A stretch of DNA of 64,000 nucleotides from Enterobacter huaxiensis (GCF_003594935.2 NZ_CP043342.1:1240001-1304000), one strand, 5' to 3'; counted from the first letter of the stretch, positions 23,906 to 34,336 are shown. Program-made: numbers and translations. The notes: a model not told the origin generated them from the letters alone.

Positions 23906-24631
23906 ATGCTGCAAAACATTCGAATCGTGCTGGTCGAAACATCGCACACCGGCAACATGGGCTCCGTGGCCCGCGCTATGAAAACCATGGGCTTAACAAA
24001 CCTCTGGCTGGTTAATCCACTCGTAAAGCCTGACTCGCAGGCCATCGCTCTGGCGGCCGGTGCCAGCGACGTGATTGGCAATGCTCAAATCGTCGATACC
24101 CTGGACGAAGCCCTGGCGGGCTGTAGCCTGGTGGTTGGCACCAGCGCGCGCTCCCGCACGCTGCCGTGGCCAATGCTGGACCCGCGCGAATGCGGCCTGA
24201 AAAGCGTCTCCGAAGCGGAGCAGGCGCCGGTTGCGCTGGTGTTTGGCCGCGAGCGCGTTGGCCTGACCAACGACGAACTGCAGAAGTGCCACTATCACGT
24301 CGCCATCGCGGCGAACCCGGAGTACAGCTCGCTGAACCTGGCGATGGCGGTGCAGGTGATTGCCTACGAAGTGCGTATGGCATGGCTGGCGACGCAGGAG
24401 AAACCGGTCGAACCTAAAGAAGAGACGGCCTACCCGCTGGTGGACGACCTCGAGCGCTTCTACGGCCACCTGGAGCAGACGCTGCTCTCAACCGGCTTTA
24501 TCCGTGAAGGCCACCCGGGCCAGGTGATGAACAAGCTGCGCCGTATGTTCACCCGCGCACGTCCGGAAAGCCAGGAACTGAACATCCTGCGCGGGATTCT
24601 GGCGTCGATTGAGCAGAAGAATAAAGAATAG
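23906..24631 (+). CDS. trmJ: tRNA (cytidine/uridine-2'-O-)-methyltransferase TrmJ
   Basis: A 241-residue SPOUT methyltransferase (E. coli 246 aa). It methylates the 2'-O of residue 32 in several tRNAs. The N-terminus [24 protein letters not shown] contains the conserved arginine loop, and [14 protein letters not shown] and [14 protein letters not shown] are the SPOUT knot motifs that bind S-adenosylmethionine. The start at 23906 fits the family; upstream in-frame codons at 23840 would add 22 unrelated residues. Confidence 0.96.
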   Translation: MLQNIRIVLVETSHTGNMGSVARAMKTMGLTNLWLVNPLVKPDSQAIALAAGASDVIGNAQIVDTLDEALAGCSLVVGTSARSRTLPWPMLDPRECGLKSVSEAEQAPVALVFGRERVGLTNDELQKCHYHVAIAANPEYSSLNLAMAVQVIAYEVRMAWLATQEKPVEPKEETAYPLVDDLERFYGHLEQTLLSTGFIREGHPGQVMNKLRRMFTRARPESQELNILRGILASIEQKNKE

Positions 24632-24644
24632 TGCCGGTTTGTTT

Positions 24645-24688
24645 TCTCCCTCTCCCCGTGGGAGAGGGCTGGGGTGAGGGCATCAGGC
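24645..24688. repeat. CCCTCTCCC-type interspersed palindrome
   Basis: CCCTCTCCC (24648-24656) and GGGAGAGGG (24660-24668) form a perfect nine-pair stem with loop CGT, followed by CTGGGGTGAGGGC. This type of element is a known dispersed intergenic repeat in enterobacteria. It lacks a T-run, so it is not an obvious intrinsic terminator for trmJ. Confidence 0.6.
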
Positions 24689-24720
24689 CGCACCTATATT
24701 ATGAAGGCACAGAAGGTTAA

Positions 24721-24770
24721 ATACCTGACTAAAACAGTCAAGTAAATAGTTGACCATTTTAGTCAGGAAT
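24721..24770 (+). promoter_or_regulatory. Two tandem type 1 IscR sites at the isc promoter
   Basis: Two 25-base elements fit the IscR type 1 pattern (ATAnnTGACTAAAACAGTCAAG-like, inverted arms TGAC/GTCA): 24721-24745 and 24746-24770, exactly abutting. TTGACC at 24750-24755 inside the second could serve as a -35 element. [2Fe-2S]-IscR bound here would repress iscR and the whole operon when clusters are plentiful. Confidence 0.85.
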
Positions 24771-24852
24771 GTCAGACTTGGCCCTGCTATGCAATACCCC
24801 CATTTTACAATAAAAAACCCCGGGCAGGGGCGAGTTTGAGGTTAAGTAAGAC

Positions 24853-25344
24853 ATGAGACTAACATCTAAAGGGCGTTATGCCGTGACCGCGATGCTGGAC
24901 GTTGCGCTCAACTCCGAAGCGGGCCCGGTTCCGTTGGCTGATATTTCTGAACGACAGGGGATCTCCCTCTCTTATCTGGAACAGCTGTTCTCCAGACTGC
25001 GTAAAAATGGACTTGTTTCCAGCGTTCGTGGCCCAGGCGGCGGCTATCTGCTGGGTAAAGACGCGGGCAGTATTGCGGTTGGCGAAGTGATTAGCGCCGT
25101 TGACGAATCCGTCGACGCGACCCGTTGCCAGGGTAAAGGCGGCTGCCAGGGCGGCGATAAGTGCCTGACCCACGCGCTGTGGCGCGATCTGAGCGACCGT
25201 CTGACCGGCTTCCTGAACAACATCACCCTGGGTGAACTGGTGAATAACCAGGAAGTTCTGGACGTGTCGGGTCGTCAGCAAAGCCATGAATCACAACGCA
25301 GCACCCGCGCGCAAGACGCAATCGACGTTAAACTGCGCGCGTAA
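24853..25344 (+). CDS. iscR: Fe-S cluster-sensing transcription factor IscR
   Basis: A 163-residue Rrf2-family regulator (E. coli 162). The winged helix-turn-helix occupies residues 1-80 and the [2Fe-2S] ligands Cys92, Cys98, Cys104 and His107 are all present ([20 protein letters not shown]). Holo-IscR represses its own operon through type 1 sites; apo-IscR acts on type 2 sites such as suf. First gene of the isc operon. It is separated from iscS by a 119-base interval which, in E. coli, is where the small RNA RyhB acts. Confidence 0.98.
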   Translation: MRLTSKGRYAVTAMLDVALNSEAGPVPLADISERQGISLSYLEQLFSRLRKNGLVSSVRGPGGGYLLGKDAGSIAVGEVISAVDESVDATRCQGKGGCQGGDKCLTHALWRDLSDRLTGFLNNITLGELVNNQEVLDVSGRQQSHESQRSTRAQDAIDVKLRA

Positions 25345-25463
25345 TAAAAAGATAAGTATTTCAGAATCAGGCCGGGGCGTTAGCTCGCCCCGTGTACTCG
25401 GTCGTACATCCAGCCGGTTGCCTGATTCCTTGCATTGAAGCGATGTACGGAGTTTATAGAGCA

Positions 25464-26678
25464 ATGAAATTACCGATTTATCTCGACTACTCCGCAACCA
25501 CGCCGGTGGACCCGCGTGTTGCCGAGAAGATGATGCAGTGTCTGACCCTGGACGGAAACTTTGGTAACCCAGCTTCCCGTTCTCACCGTTTTGGCTGGCA
25601 TGCTGAAGAGGCGGTTGATATCGCCCGTAATCAGATTGCTGACCTGGTTGGTGCCGATCCGCGTGAAATTGTTTTCACCTCCGGCGCGACCGAATCCGAC
25701 AACCTGGCGATCAAAGGTGCTGCCAACTTTTATCAGAAAAAAGGCAAGCACATTATCACCAGCAAAACCGAACACAAAGCCGTGCTGGACACCTGTCGTC
25801 AGCTGGAGCGTGAAGGGTTTGAAGTGACCTATCTCGCACCGCAGAGCAACGGGATCATCGACCTCAAAGAGCTCGAAGCGGCCATGCGTGATGACACCAT
25901 TCTGGTCTCCATCATGCACGTGAACAACGAAATCGGCGTCGTGCAGGATATCGCGACCATCGGCGAAATGTGCCGCGCGCGCGGCATCATCTACCACGTG
26001 GACGCGACCCAGAGCGTGGGCAAACTGCCTATCGACCTGAGCCAGCTGAAAGTGGACCTGATGTCCTTCTCCGGCCACAAAATCTATGGCCCGAAAGGTA
26101 TCGGCGCGCTGTACGTTCGTCGTAAGCCACGTATTCGCATCGAAGCACAGATGCACGGCGGCGGTCACGAGCGCGGCATGCGTTCCGGTACGCTGCCTGT
26201 TCACCAGATCGTGGGCATGGGCGAAGCGTACCGCATTGCAAAAGAAGAGATGGAAACCGAGATGGCGCGCCTGCGCACGCTGCGTAACCGTCTGTGGGAC
26301 GGCGTGAAAGATATGGAAGAAGTGTATCTGAACGGCGATCTTGAGCAGGGCGCACCGAACATCCTCAACGTCAGCTTCAACTATGTTGAAGGCGAATCGC
26401 TGATCATGGCCCTGAAAGATCTGGCCGTCTCTTCCGGTTCTGCCTGTACGTCTGCAAGCCTCGAGCCATCCTACGTGCTGCGCGCGCTGGGCATGACCGA
26501 CGAGCTGGCACACAGCTCTATCCGTTTCTCTTTAGGTCGATTCACTACCGAAGAAGAGATTGACTACACCATCAAGCTGGTTCGTAACTCCATCGGCCGT
26601 CTGCGCGACCTTTCTCCACTGTGGGAAATGTTCAAGCAGGGCGTGGATCTGAACAGCATTGAATGGTCACATCACTAA
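25464..26678 (+). CDS. iscS: Cysteine desulfurase IscS
   Basis: A 404-residue PLP enzyme, same length as in E. coli. It takes sulfur from cysteine as a persulfide and delivers it to IscU, TusA, ThiI and others. The PLP lysine is in [12 protein letters not shown] (Lys206) and the mobile active-site cysteine in [13 protein letters not shown] (Cys328). The start at 25464 has GGAG at 25449-25452; longer in-frame starts at 25392 and 25443 are not conserved. Confidence 0.98.
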   Translation: MKLPIYLDYSATTPVDPRVAEKMMQCLTLDGNFGNPASRSHRFGWHAEEAVDIARNQIADLVGADPREIVFTSGATESDNLAIKGAANFYQKKGKHIITSKTEHKAVLDTCRQLEREGFEVTYLAPQSNGIIDLKELEAAMRDDTILVSIMHVNNEIGVVQDIATIGEMCRARGIIYHVDATQSVGKLPIDLSQLKVDLMSFSGHKIYGPKGIGALYVRRKPRIRIEAQMHGGGHERGMRSGTLPVHQIVGMGEAYRIAKEEMETEMARLRTLRNRLWDGVKDMEEVYLNGDLEQGAPNILNVSFNYVEGESLIMALKDLAVSSGSACTSASLEPSYVLRALGMTDELAHSSIRFSLGRFTTEEEIDYTIKLVRNSIGRLRDLSPLWEMFKQGVDLNSIEWSHH

Positions 26679-26702
26679 TCGGTACATAAGGAGAATTCAA
26701 TC

Positions 26703-27089
26703 ATGGCATACAGCGAAAAAGTCATCGATCATTACGAGAACCCGCGCAACGTTGGCTCTTTTGACAACAGCGATGAATCCGTAGGCAGCGGCATGGTCGG
26801 CGCACCGGCGTGTGGCGACGTGATGAAGTTGCAGATTAAAGTCAACAATGAAGGTATCATTGAGGACGCGCGCTTCAAGACCTACGGCTGTGGTTCAGCT
26901 ATCGCCTCCAGCTCCCTGGTGACCGAATGGGTGAAGGGCAAGTCTCTGGACGAAGCACAGGCTATCAAGAACACCGATATTGCTGAAGAACTCGAACTGC
27001 CGCCGGTGAAAATTCACTGTTCAATTCTGGCAGAAGACGCGATCAAAGCCGCCATTGCGGATTACAAAAGCAAACGTGAAGCAAAATAA
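26703..27089 (+). CDS. iscU: Fe-S cluster assembly scaffold IscU
   Basis: A 128-residue scaffold on which [2Fe-2S] and [4Fe-4S] clusters are built. The three cluster cysteines Cys37 (PACGD), Cys63 (GCGSA) and Cys106 (HCSIL) and the HscA recognition motif LPPVK are intact. It lies 24 bases after iscS with a GGAG ribosome site. Confidence 0.98.
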   Translation: MAYSEKVIDHYENPRNVGSFDNSDESVGSGMVGAPACGDVMKLQIKVNNEGIIEDARFKTYGCGSAIASSSLVTEWVKGKSLDEAQAIKNTDIAEELELPPVKIHCSILAEDAIKAAIADYKSKREAK

Positions 27090-27102
27090 TTGAGGTTTGA
27101 GT

Positions 27103-27426
27103 ATGTCGATTACCCTTAGCGACAGCGCTGCCGCGCGAGTAAGCTCTTTTCTGGCGAACCGTGGTAAAGGCTTCGGCCTGCGACTGGGCGTACGTACCTC
27201 CGGCTGTTCTGGTATGGCTTACGTACTGGAGTTTGTTGATGAACCGGCGTCTGACGACACCGTGTTCGAAGACAAGGGCGTGAAGGTGGTGGTCGATGGC
27301 AAAAGCCTGCAATTCCTCAACGGCACTCAGCTGGACTTCGTTAAAGAAGGCCTGAACGAAGGGTTCAAATTCACGAACCCGAACGTCAAAGACGAGTGTG
27401 GTTGCGGCGAAAGCTTCCACGTTTAA
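27103..27426 (+). CDS. iscA: A-type Fe-S carrier IscA
   Basis: A 107-residue carrier that binds and passes on iron or Fe-S clusters to targets. The conserved cysteines are in SGCSGM (Cys35) and ECGCG (Cys99, Cys101). The ATG at 27103 has GAGG at 27092-27095; a TTG six bases earlier is in frame but abuts the ribosome site. Confidence 0.98.
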   Translation: MSITLSDSAAARVSSFLANRGKGFGLRLGVRTSGCSGMAYVLEFVDEPASDDTVFEDKGVKVVVDGKSLQFLNGTQLDFVKEGLNEGFKFTNPNVKDECGCGESFHV

Positions 27427-27440
27427 CCGCGCGTCATCCG

Positions 27441-27474
27441 AAACCCCACCGCAGGATCTCTGTGTGTGGGGTTT
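27441..27474 (+). terminator. Stem-loop between iscA and hscB
   Basis: AAACCCCAC (27441-27449) pairs with GTGGGGTTT (27466-27474). There is only a short T-rich tail, so it is probably a partial terminator or RNA-processing hairpin that lowers hscBA-fdx expression relative to iscRSUA. Confidence 0.55.
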
Positions 27475-27502
27475 GTTCTAACAGGCTACCCCTGAGATTG
27501 TT

Positions 27503-28018
27503 ATGGATTACTTCACTCTCTTCGGACTACCCGCTCAATACCCGATCGATCTGCAGGCGCTGACGATCCGCTTTCAGGATCTGCAGCGGCAGTACCACCC
27601 GGATAAATTCGCGAGCGGTACTCAGTCAGAGCAACTGGCTGCGGTTTCCCACTCTGCGACCATCAACCAGGCCTGGCAGACGCTGCGTCATCCGCTGAGC
27701 CGTGCCGAGTATCTGCTTTCACTGCACGGTTTCGATCTGGCGAGCGAACAGCATACCGTACGCGACACCGCGTTTCTGATGGAACAGCTCGAGCTTCGCG
27801 AAGAGCTGGATGAGATCGAACAGGCCAAAGACGAAGCGCGTCTGGAAAGCTTCATCAAGCGCGTGAAGGGCATGTTCGATAACCGCCATCAGCAGATGGT
27901 GGAGCAACTGAACAACGAGACCTGGGACGTGGCGGCAGACACTGTGCGCAAACTCCGTTTTCTCGATAAACTACGAAGCAGTGCTGAACAACTCGAAGAA
28001 AAGCTGCTCGATTTTTAA
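27503..28018 (+). CDS. hscB: Fe-S co-chaperone HscB
   Basis: A 171-residue J-type co-chaperone, same length as in E. coli. It delivers IscU to HscA and stimulates its ATPase. The J domain (residues 1-75) holds the HPD motif in YHPDKFASG; the C-terminal three-helix domain binds IscU. Followed 14 bases later by hscA. Confidence 0.97.
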   Translation: MDYFTLFGLPAQYPIDLQALTIRFQDLQRQYHPDKFASGTQSEQLAAVSHSATINQAWQTLRHPLSRAEYLLSLHGFDLASEQHTVRDTAFLMEQLELREELDEIEQAKDEARLESFIKRVKGMFDNRHQQMVEQLNNETWDVAADTVRKLRFLDKLRSSAEQLEEKLLDF

Positions 28019-28032
28019 TTTCGGAAGCAATT

Positions 28033-29883
28033 ATGGCCTTATTACAAATTAGTGAGCCTGGCTTAAGTGCCGCACCGCACCAGCGTCGTCTGGCGGTGGG
28101 TATTGATCTCGGCACCACCAATTCCCTCGTGGCGACCGTGCGCAGCGGCCAGGCGGAAACGCTGGCCGACGAGCAGGGCCGTCATCTGCTGCCTTCCGTG
28201 GTCCATTATCAAGAGCAGGGCCACGCGGTCGGCTATGACGCACGCGCTAACGCCGCGCGCGATCCGGCCAACACCATCAGCTCCGTAAAGCGCATGATGG
28301 GCCGCTCGCTGACCGATATTCAGACCCGCTACCCGCACATGCCATATCAGCTGCAGGCCAGTGAAAACGGCCTGCCGATGATTGCAACCGCGGCCGGTCT
28401 GCTGAACCCAATCCGCGTGTCTGCTGACATCCTCAAAGCGCTGGCGGCGCGCGCGACGGCGACGCTCGGCGGCGATCTGGACGGCGTAGTCATTACCGTT
28501 CCAGCCTACTTCGACGACGCACAGCGTCAGGGCACCAAAGACGCCGCGCGTCTGGCGGGCCTGCACGTGCTGCGCCTGCTGAACGAACCCACGGCTGCTG
28601 CCATTGCCTACGGCCTCGACTCCGGTCAGGAAGGGGTGATTGCGGTTTACGATCTCGGCGGCGGCACCTTTGATATCTCCATCCTGCGCCTGAGCCGCGG
28701 GGTGTTTGAAGTGCTGGCGACCGGCGGTGATTCCGCGCTCGGCGGCGATGACTTCGACCATCTGCTGGCGGACTACATCCGCGAGCAGGCGGGCATCAGC
28801 GATCGCAGCGATGCGCGCGTACAGCGTGAACTGCTGGATGCGGCCATCGATGCCAAAATCGCCCTGAGTGACGCGCAGTCGGTCACGGTTAACGTTGCGG
28901 GCTGGCAGGGTGACATTACCCGCGATCGGTTCAACGACCTGATTGCCCCGCTGGTGAAACGTACTCTGCTGGCCTGCCGTCGCGCATTGAAAGATGCGGG
29001 CGTGGAGGCGAACGAGGTGCTGGAAGCGGTCATGGTGGGCGGTTCCACGCGCGTACCGCTGGTGCGCGAGCGCGTGGGCGAATTCTTTGGCCGCACGCCG
29101 CTGACCTCCATCGATCCGGACAAAGTGGTTGCCGTGGGCGCCGCTATCCAGGCCGATATCCTGGTCGGCAACAAGCCGGACAGTGAAATGCTGCTGCTGG
29201 ACGTCATCCCGCTGTCCCTTGGTTTAGAAACCATGGGCGGCCTGGTGGAGAAAGTGATCCCGCGTAACACCACGATCCCGGTGGCGCGCGCGCAGGAGTT
29301 TACCACCTTTAAAGACGGCCAGACCGCGATGTCCATCCACGTGATGCAGGGCGAGCGCGAGCTGGTGCAGGACTGCCGCTCGCTGGCGCGCTTTGCGCTG
29401 CGCGGTATTCCGGCGCTGCCTGCGGGCGGGGCGCATATTCGCGTCACCTTCCAGGTGGATGCGGACGGTCTGCTCAGCGTGACGGCGATGGAAAAATCGA
29501 CCGGCGTGGAATCGTCTATTCAGGTGAAGCCGTCCTACGGCCTTACCGATGGCGAAATCGCCTCCATGATTCAGGATTCAATGAGCTACGCCGAGCAGGA
29601 TGTGAAGGCGCGTATGCTGGCCGAACAGAAAGTTGAAGCCGCACGCGTGCTGGAGAGCCTGACCGGTGCACTCACTGCCGATGCCGCGCTGTTAAGCGCC
29701 GCTGAGCGCCAGGTGATTGACGAGGCTGCCGCGCGCTTAAGCGTAGTGGCCGAAGGCAATGACGCTGACGCAATAGAAGAAGCCATTAAAAACGTTGATA
29801 AACAAACCCAGGACTTTGCTGCTCGCCGCATGGACAAATCTGTCCGCGTCGCGCTGAAAGGCCAGTCCGTGGACGAGGTTTAA
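28033..29883 (+). CDS. hscA: Specialised Hsp70 chaperone HscA
   Basis: A 616-residue Hsp70 paralogue, same length as in E. coli. It uses ATP to promote cluster release from IscU, recognising its LPPVK motif. The nucleotide-binding domain is clear ([34 protein letters not shown]), followed by the substrate-binding domain and helical lid. It ends one base before the fdx start. Confidence 0.98.
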   Translation: MALLQISEPGLSAAPHQRRLAVGIDLGTTNSLVATVRSGQAETLADEQGRHLLPSVVHYQEQGHAVGYDARANAARDPANTISSVKRMMGRSLTDIQTRYPHMPYQLQASENGLPMIATAAGLLNPIRVSADILKALAARATATLGGDLDGVVITVPAYFDDAQRQGTKDAARLAGLHVLRLLNEPTAAAIAYGLDSGQEGVIAVYDLGGGTFDISILRLSRGVFEVLATGGDSALGGDDFDHLLADYIREQAGISDRSDARVQRELLDAAIDAKIALSDAQSVTVNVAGWQGDITRDRFNDLIAPLVKRTLLACRRALKDAGVEANEVLEAVMVGGSTRVPLVRERVGEFFGRTPLTSIDPDKVVAVGAAIQADILVGNKPDSEMLLLDVIPLSLGLETMGGLVEKVIPRNTTIPVARAQEFTTFKDGQTAMSIHVMQGERELVQDCRSLARFALRGIPALPAGGAHIRVTFQVDADGLLSVTAMEKSTGVESSIQVKPSYGLTDGEIASMIQDSMSYAEQDVKARMLAEQKVEAARVLESLTGALTADAALLSAAERQVIDEAAARLSVVAEGNDADAIEEAIKNVDKQTQDFAARRMDKSVRVALKGQSVDEV

Positions 29884-29884
29884 T

Positions 29885-30220
29885 ATGCCAAAGATTGTTA
29901 TTTTGCCTCATGCGGACCTCTGTCCGGATGGCGCTGTTCTGGAAGCGAAGACCGGTGAAACCATTCTCGATGTAGCCCTGCGTGCAGGTATCGAAGTGGA
30001 ACACGCCTGTGAGAAATCCTGTGCCTGCACCACCTGCCACTGCGTTGTGCGTGAAGGTTTCGACTCTCTTGCCGAGAGCACCGAAGACGAAGACGACATG
30101 CTCGATAAAGCATGGGGTCTGGAGCCAGACAGCCGTTTAAGCTGCCAGGCGCTGGTGACCGATGAAGATCTGGTCGTGGAATTCCCACGCTACACCATCA
30201 ACCACGCACGCGAGCATTGA
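29885..30220 (+). CDS. fdx: [2Fe-2S] adrenodoxin-type ferredoxin Fdx
   Basis: A 111-residue ferredoxin that supplies electrons to Fe-S assembly on IscU/IscS. The cluster ligands are Cys42, Cys48 and Cys51 in [10 protein letters not shown] and a fourth near residue 87 in LSCQAL. It lies one base after hscA and one base before iscX. Confidence 0.98.
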   Translation: MPKIVILPHADLCPDGAVLEAKTGETILDVALRAGIEVEHACEKSCACTTCHCVVREGFDSLAESTEDEDDMLDKAWGLEPDSRLSCQALVTDEDLVVEFPRYTINHAREH

Positions 30221-30221
30221 T

Positions 30222-30422
30222 ATGGGACTGAAGTGGACAGACAGCCGTGAAATCGGCGAAGCGCTCTACGACGCGAACCCGGATCTCGATCCGAAGACCG
30301 TACGATTCACCGACATGCACCAGTGGATCTGCGATTTAGAGGATTTCGACGACGATCCAAGCGCATCCAATGAAAAAATTCTGGAGGCGATTCTGTTAGT
30401 CTGGTTAGATGAAGCAGAATAG
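30222..30422 (+). CDS. iscX: IscX (YfhJ), modulator of cysteine desulfurase
   Basis: A 66-residue acidic protein, same length as in E. coli, that binds IscS at the frataxin site and tunes Fe-S assembly depending on iron. The acidic stretch DLEDFDDDP and the C-terminal [13 protein letters not shown] are visible. Start ATG at 30222, one base past the fdx stop. Last gene of the isc operon before a terminator hairpin. Confidence 0.97.
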   Translation: MGLKWTDSREIGEALYDANPDLDPKTVRFTDMHQWICDLEDFDDDPSASNEKILEAILLVWLDEAE

Positions 30423-30431
30423 ATAACATAA

Positions 30432-30458
30432 ACGGGCTGCCTTCAGGCGGCCCGTTTG
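30432..30458 (+). terminator. Terminator after iscX
   Basis: ACGGGCTGCC (30432-30441) pairs with GGCGGCCCGT (30446-30455) around a TTCA loop, followed by a short TTT. It separates the isc operon from pepB, though readthrough is likely given the short T-run. Confidence 0.65.
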
Positions 30459-30483
30459 CTAGTTGCTAATAAGGATAAATAAA

Positions 30484-31770
30484 ATGACCGAAGCGATGAA
30501 GATTACGCTCTCCACACAGCCTGCTGACGCACGCTGGGGCGAAAAAGCCACCTACAGCATCAACAACGACGGCATTACCCTGCACCTGACGGGCAAAGAC
30601 GATACCGGCCTGATTCAGCGCGCCGCCCGCAAAATTGACGGTCTGGGCATTAAGCATGTGACTCTGGCAGGCGAAGGCTGGGACACCGACCGCAGCTGGG
30701 CGTTCTGGTCAGGCTACAAAGGCCCGAAAGGCACCCGCAAAATTGAGTGGGCGAACCTTGATGAAGCGGGTCAGAAAGAGCTGGAAAGCCGCCTGAAAAT
30801 CATCGACTGGGTGCGCGACACCATCAACGCCCCGGCGGAAGAGTTAGGCCCAGAGCAGCTGGCGCAGCGCGCCGTAGACCTGCTGTGCGGCGTAGCGGGC
30901 GAGAAAATGTCTTACCGCATCACCAAAGGTGAAGATCTGCGCGAGCAGAACTACATGGGTATCCACACCGTGGGCCGTGGTTCAGAGCGCCCTCCGGTCC
31001 TGCTGGCGCTGGATTACAACCCAACCGGGGATAAAGAGGCGCCGGTCTTTGCCTGCCTGGTGGGCAAAGGCATTACCTTCGACACCGGCGGCTACAGCCT
31101 CAAGCAGAGCGCGTTCATGGACTCCATGAAGTCCGACATGGGCGGCGCGGCAACCATCACCGGCGCGCTGGCGTTCGCGATTACCCGCGGCCTGAACAAG
31201 CGCGTGAAGCTGTACCTGTGCTGCGCCGACAACATGGTCAGCGGTAACGCCTTCAAGCTGGGCGACATCATTCGCTACCGCAACGGTAAAAACGTTGAGG
31301 TGATGAACACCGACGCCGAAGGCCGCCTGGTGCTGGCCGATGGCCTGATCGACGCGTCTGCGCAGAAGCCAGAGCTGATTATCGACATGGCGACCCTGAC
31401 CGGCGCGGCGAAAACCGCCCTGGGTAATGACTACCACGCGCTGTTCAGCTTCGACGACAAGCTGGCCGCTCGCCTGCTGGCAAGCGCGGCCGCGGAAAAC
31501 GAGCCGTTCTGGCGTCTGCCGCTGGCCGAGTTCCACCGCAGCCAGCTGCCGTCTAACTTTGCCGAGCTGAACAACACCGCAAGCGCGGCTTACCCGGCGG
31601 GTGCAAGCACCGCAGCAGGCTTCCTGTCCCACTTCGTTGAGAATTATCACGAAGGCTGGCTGCACATCGACTGTTCCGCTACCTACCGTAAAGCGGCGGT
31701 CGAGCAGTGGTCCGCGGGCGCAACCGGTCTGGGCGTGCGTACCGTGGCGAACCTGCTGACGGCTGAGTAA
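30484..31770 (+). CDS. pepB: Aminopeptidase B (peptidase M17)
   Basis: A 428-residue leucyl-aminopeptidase-type enzyme (E. coli PepB 427). It hydrolyses N-terminal residues from small peptides in the cytoplasm using two metal ions. The M17 signature [10 protein letters not shown] is present along with [13 protein letters not shown] and MKSDMGGAA, which hold the metal ligands. The start [10 protein letters not shown] at 30484 has GGA upstream; an earlier in-frame start at 30463 is not conserved. Confidence 0.97.
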   Translation: MTEAMKITLSTQPADARWGEKATYSINNDGITLHLTGKDDTGLIQRAARKIDGLGIKHVTLAGEGWDTDRSWAFWSGYKGPKGTRKIEWANLDEAGQKELESRLKIIDWVRDTINAPAEELGPEQLAQRAVDLLCGVAGEKMSYRITKGEDLREQNYMGIHTVGRGSERPPVLLALDYNPTGDKEAPVFACLVGKGITFDTGGYSLKQSAFMDSMKSDMGGAATITGALAFAITRGLNKRVKLYLCCADNMVSGNAFKLGDIIRYRNGKNVEVMNTDAEGRLVLADGLIDASAQKPELIIDMATLTGAAKTALGNDYHALFSFDDKLAARLLASAAAENEPFWRLPLAEFHRSQLPSNFAELNNTASAAYPAGASTAAGFLSHFVENYHEGWLHIDCSATYRKAAVEQWSAGATGLGVRTVANLLTAE

Positions 31771-31777
31771 TCTTTTT

Positions 31778-31846
31778 CGCCGGGTGGCGCTGCGCTTACC
31801 CGGCCTACAAAACCCGTAGGCCCGTGCAAGCGAAGCGCCGCCGGGC
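31778..31846. repeat. Pair of inverted REP-like palindromic units
   Basis: Two palindromic units in opposite orientation: GCCGGGTGGCGC...TTACCCGGC at 31779-31804 and a second at 31814-31846 ending GCCGCCGGGC. The pair resembles a bacterial interspersed mosaic element and lies between pepB and sseB. Confidence 0.7.
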
Positions 31847-31866
31847 AATTGTGAAGTAGCCAAACT

Positions 31867-32643
31867 ATGTCAGAAACCAAAAACGAATTAGAAACCCTGC
31901 TGGAGCAGGCGGCGACCGAGCCCGCCCACCGTCCGGCATTTTTCCGCACGCTGCTGGAATCCACCGTCTGGGTGCCGGGCACCGCGGCGGAAGGTGAGCA
32001 GGTTGTCGAAGACAGCGCGCTGGATCTGCTGCACTGGGAGAAAGACGACGGCACCTCGGTGATCCCGTTCTTTACCTCCCTCGAAGCCCTGCAGGAAGCG
32101 GTAGAAGACGAACAGGCGTTCGTAGTGATGCCTGTTCGTACCCTGTTCGAAATGACGCTGGGCCAGACGCTGTTCCTCAACGCTAAATTGCCGACCGGAA
32201 AAGAGTTTACCCCGCGTGAAATCAGACACCTGTTGGGTGAAGAGGGCAACCCGCTCAGCACCCAGGAAGTGCTGGAGGGGGGCGAAACGCTGCTGCTGTC
32301 TGAAGTGGCCGAGCCGCCCGCGCAGATGATTGACTCCCTGACGACGCTGTTTAAAACCATCAAGCCGGTGAAGCGCGCGTTCCTCTGCTCCATTAAGGAG
32401 CATGCGGACGAGCAGCCGGTTCTGCTGATTGGCATTGAGGCGGACGGCGATATCGACGAGATCGTCCAGGCGGCAGGAAGCGTGGCGACCGACACGCTGC
32501 CGGGCGACGAGCCGATTGATATCTGTCAGGTGAAAAAAGGCGAGAAGGGCATCAGCCACTTTATCACCGAGCACATCACCCCGTTCTACGAGCGTCGCTG
32601 GGGCGGCTTCCTGCGCGATCTCAAAACGACCCGCATTATCTGA
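31867..32643 (+). CDS. sseB: SseB (enhanced serine sensitivity protein)
   Basis: A 258-residue cytoplasmic protein similar over its whole length to E. coli SseB (258 aa). Overproduction in E. coli enhances serine sensitivity; the molecular function is unknown. It has an N-terminal SseB domain and a C-terminal domain with the conserved ending FYERRWGGFLRDLKTTRII. It converges with the RpiR regulator gene across a short hairpin. Confidence 0.92.
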   Translation: MSETKNELETLLEQAATEPAHRPAFFRTLLESTVWVPGTAAEGEQVVEDSALDLLHWEKDDGTSVIPFFTSLEALQEAVEDEQAFVVMPVRTLFEMTLGQTLFLNAKLPTGKEFTPREIRHLLGEEGNPLSTQEVLEGGETLLLSEVAEPPAQMIDSLTTLFKTIKPVKRAFLCSIKEHADEQPVLLIGIEADGDIDEIVQAAGSVATDTLPGDEPIDICQVKKGEKGISHFITEHITPFYERRWGGFLRDLKTTRII

Positions 32644-32649
32644 TGACCG

Positions 32650-32669
32650 CGGGGTGAGTCTTCACCCCG
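32650..32669. terminator. Hairpin between sseB and the convergent regulator gene
   Basis: CGGGGTGA (32650-32657) pairs with TCACCCCG (32662-32669) around GTCT. It includes the regulator stop codon. There is no long T-run on either side, so termination is plausible but unproven. Confidence 0.5.
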
Positions 32670-33432
32670 TGGCTTCCAGCAGCAGTAAATCCATCAGCAG
32701 CACCAGGTTCGACTCAAACGACGTCACCCCGGCGGCTTCGGCGGCAAAGTGCACCGCTTCGTCATACAGCGCGAAATGCAGATCCGCCATGCCTGCCAAC
32801 GTATTGGCCGAGGCGCGGGTAAAGGCCACCACCGTCATGCCGACGTTTTTGGCGATTCGCGCTTTATCCAGCACCTGCTCCGTCTCGCCGCTGCGGGAGA
32901 CGGCAATAAACACCTGATACCGCGCGGCGTTGCTGAGAAAAATATTCCGGCTGTCGCCCGGCCCGGAGATGAACGCCGTTTTACCCAGCACCTGCAGCTT
33001 CTTGGTCAGGTACTCCGCAAACAGATAGGAAAACCCGGCGCCGTAGAGAAAGAAGCTCTCTTTCTGACGCAGCAGGTCGGCAAACTGCTGGCGCTTCTCC
33101 TGCGTGACCCACTGGAAGGTCTGCTGATAGTTGGCAATAAACTGATTGAAAAGCGCGGGGAGTTCAGGTCGCGACTGCCCCTGAGCGGCAATATGCGGCG
33201 TGTCGGAGAGCAGCTGCTTGCAGTGCCAGATAAACTCGCTAAAGCCGCTGAAGCCCAGCTTCTGGCACAGCCGCATGATGGTGGCGGTAGAAACAAACGT
33301 CGCCTGCGCCAGCTCTCGCACCGTGATGTTGCCCACCAGCAGCGGATGCTCCGTGAGGTGGGCGAGGACGCGATATTCTGCGCGGGTCAATGACGCCCCG
33401 CGCGTTAACAGCGTGGCCAGGCGGTTATCCAT
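32662..33432 (-). CDS. RpiR-family regulator, candidate regulator of the alpha-glucoside genes
   Basis: A 256-residue RpiR regulator: helix-turn-helix at about 35-60 (TVRELAQATFVSTATIMRLCQKLG) and a SIS domain at about 115-235 with FLYGAGFS and VSRSGETEQVL phosphosugar-binding motifs. Its ATG overlaps the sseA stop by one base on the minus strand (TAATG), so the two are translationally coupled. E. coli has no gene here. The nearby glvA/glvC-like genes suggest it senses a 6-phospho-alpha-glucoside; this is inference. Confidence 0.85.
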   Translation of the reverse strand: MDNRLATLLTRGASLTRAEYRVLAHLTEHPLLVGNITVRELAQATFVSTATIMRLCQKLGFSGFSEFIWHCKQLLSDTPHIAAQGQSRPELPALFNQFIANYQQTFQWVTQEKRQQFADLLRQKESFFLYGAGFSYLFAEYLTKKLQVLGKTAFISGPGDSRNIFLSNAARYQVFIAVSRSGETEQVLDKARIAKNVGMTVVAFTRASANTLAGMADLHFALYDEAVHFAAEAAGVTSFESNLVLLMDLLLLEATG

Positions 33433-34277
33433 TATTTAGCCGGTTCAACCGGCAGATCGTCACGCGCGCCCCATTCGCTCCATGCGCCGTCATACAGCGT
33501 CACGTCTTTCGCGCCAAGCGTCGCCAGCGCCAGAATCACCACGCAGGCCGTCACGCCGGAGCCGCAGCTGGCAACGATCGGGCGATGCAGGTCAACACCG
33601 GCGCGATCGAAAATGACGCGCAGCTCGTCGGTGGTTTTCAGCTCGCCTTCAAACACCAGATCGCCCCACGGCACGTTCAGCGCGCCCGGGATATGCCCGC
33701 GCTTCAGCCCCGGACGCGGCTCGTCCGCTTCGGCATTAAAGCGTGGAGCCGGACGCGCATCGACAATTTGTGCCGTTTTTTCGTGGCTCACCACCAGCAC
33801 GTCGGTCAGACGTTTGACGATATCCGCGTCAAACGTGGCGTCGAATTCGCCTTCCGGCAGCGTGACGTCGCCCTGCTGGAGCGGCAGCTCATCGCGCTTC
33901 CAGCCCGCGAGGCCGCCTGCAAGAATCGAGACTTTTTCCACGCCGAAGTTTTTGAGCATCCACCAGGCGCGCGGCGCGGAGAAGAGGTTACCTTCATCGT
34001 AAACAACAAGGTGTTTGTCCTGGCTCACGCCAAGCTCGCGCATCGCCACGGAAAACGCTTCCGGGCGCGGCAGCATGTGCGGCAGGGGAGAGGTATGATC
34101 GGAGAGGGCTTCAATATCAAAAAATACCGCGCCAGGCAGGTGCCCTGCGCGGTATTCACCGGGAACGTCGCGATGCTCTTGCCCCGGCGGGGCCATGCGC
34201 GCGTCAATAATCTGAACTTCCGGGTCGTCGCTGTGCTCAATCAGCCAGTCGGCGGCGACAAAATATGAGGTGGACAT
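33432..34277 (-). CDS. sseA: 3-mercaptopyruvate sulfurtransferase SseA
   Basis: A 281-residue two-domain rhodanese, same length as in E. coli. It transfers sulfur from 3-mercaptopyruvate to cyanide or thiols. The active-site loop CGSGVTA near residue 237 is the mercaptopyruvate-specific form. The start at 34277 has a GGAGGC ribosome site; an in-frame ATG at 34352 is too far upstream. In E. coli sseA is flanked by sseB and yfhM; here alpha-glucoside genes have been inserted on both sides. Confidence 0.96.
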   Translation of the reverse strand: MSTSYFVAADWLIEHSDDPEVQIIDARMAPPGQEHRDVPGEYRAGHLPGAVFFDIEALSDHTSPLPHMLPRPEAFSVAMRELGVSQDKHLVVYDEGNLFSAPRAWWMLKNFGVEKVSILAGGLAGWKRDELPLQQGDVTLPEGEFDATFDADIVKRLTDVLVVSHEKTAQIVDARPAPRFNAEADEPRPGLKRGHIPGALNVPWGDLVFEGELKTTDELRVIFDRAGVDLHRPIVASCGSGVTACVVILALATLGAKDVTLYDGAWSEWGARDDLPVEPAK

Positions 34278-34304
34278 GGGTTGCCTCCGTTCTTTTCCGT
34301 AAAA

Positions 34305-34336
34305 AAGGATTGTCGGTGTTTTTTCTGACACCGACA
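34305..34336 (-). terminator. Candidate terminator between the glucosidase gene and sseA
   Basis: TGTCGGTGT (34311-34319) pairs with ACACCGACA (34328-34336). Read on the minus strand the stem is followed after four bases by six T residues (34305-34310). It would stop or attenuate transcription from the PTS/glucosidase genes before sseA. Confidence 0.65.
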
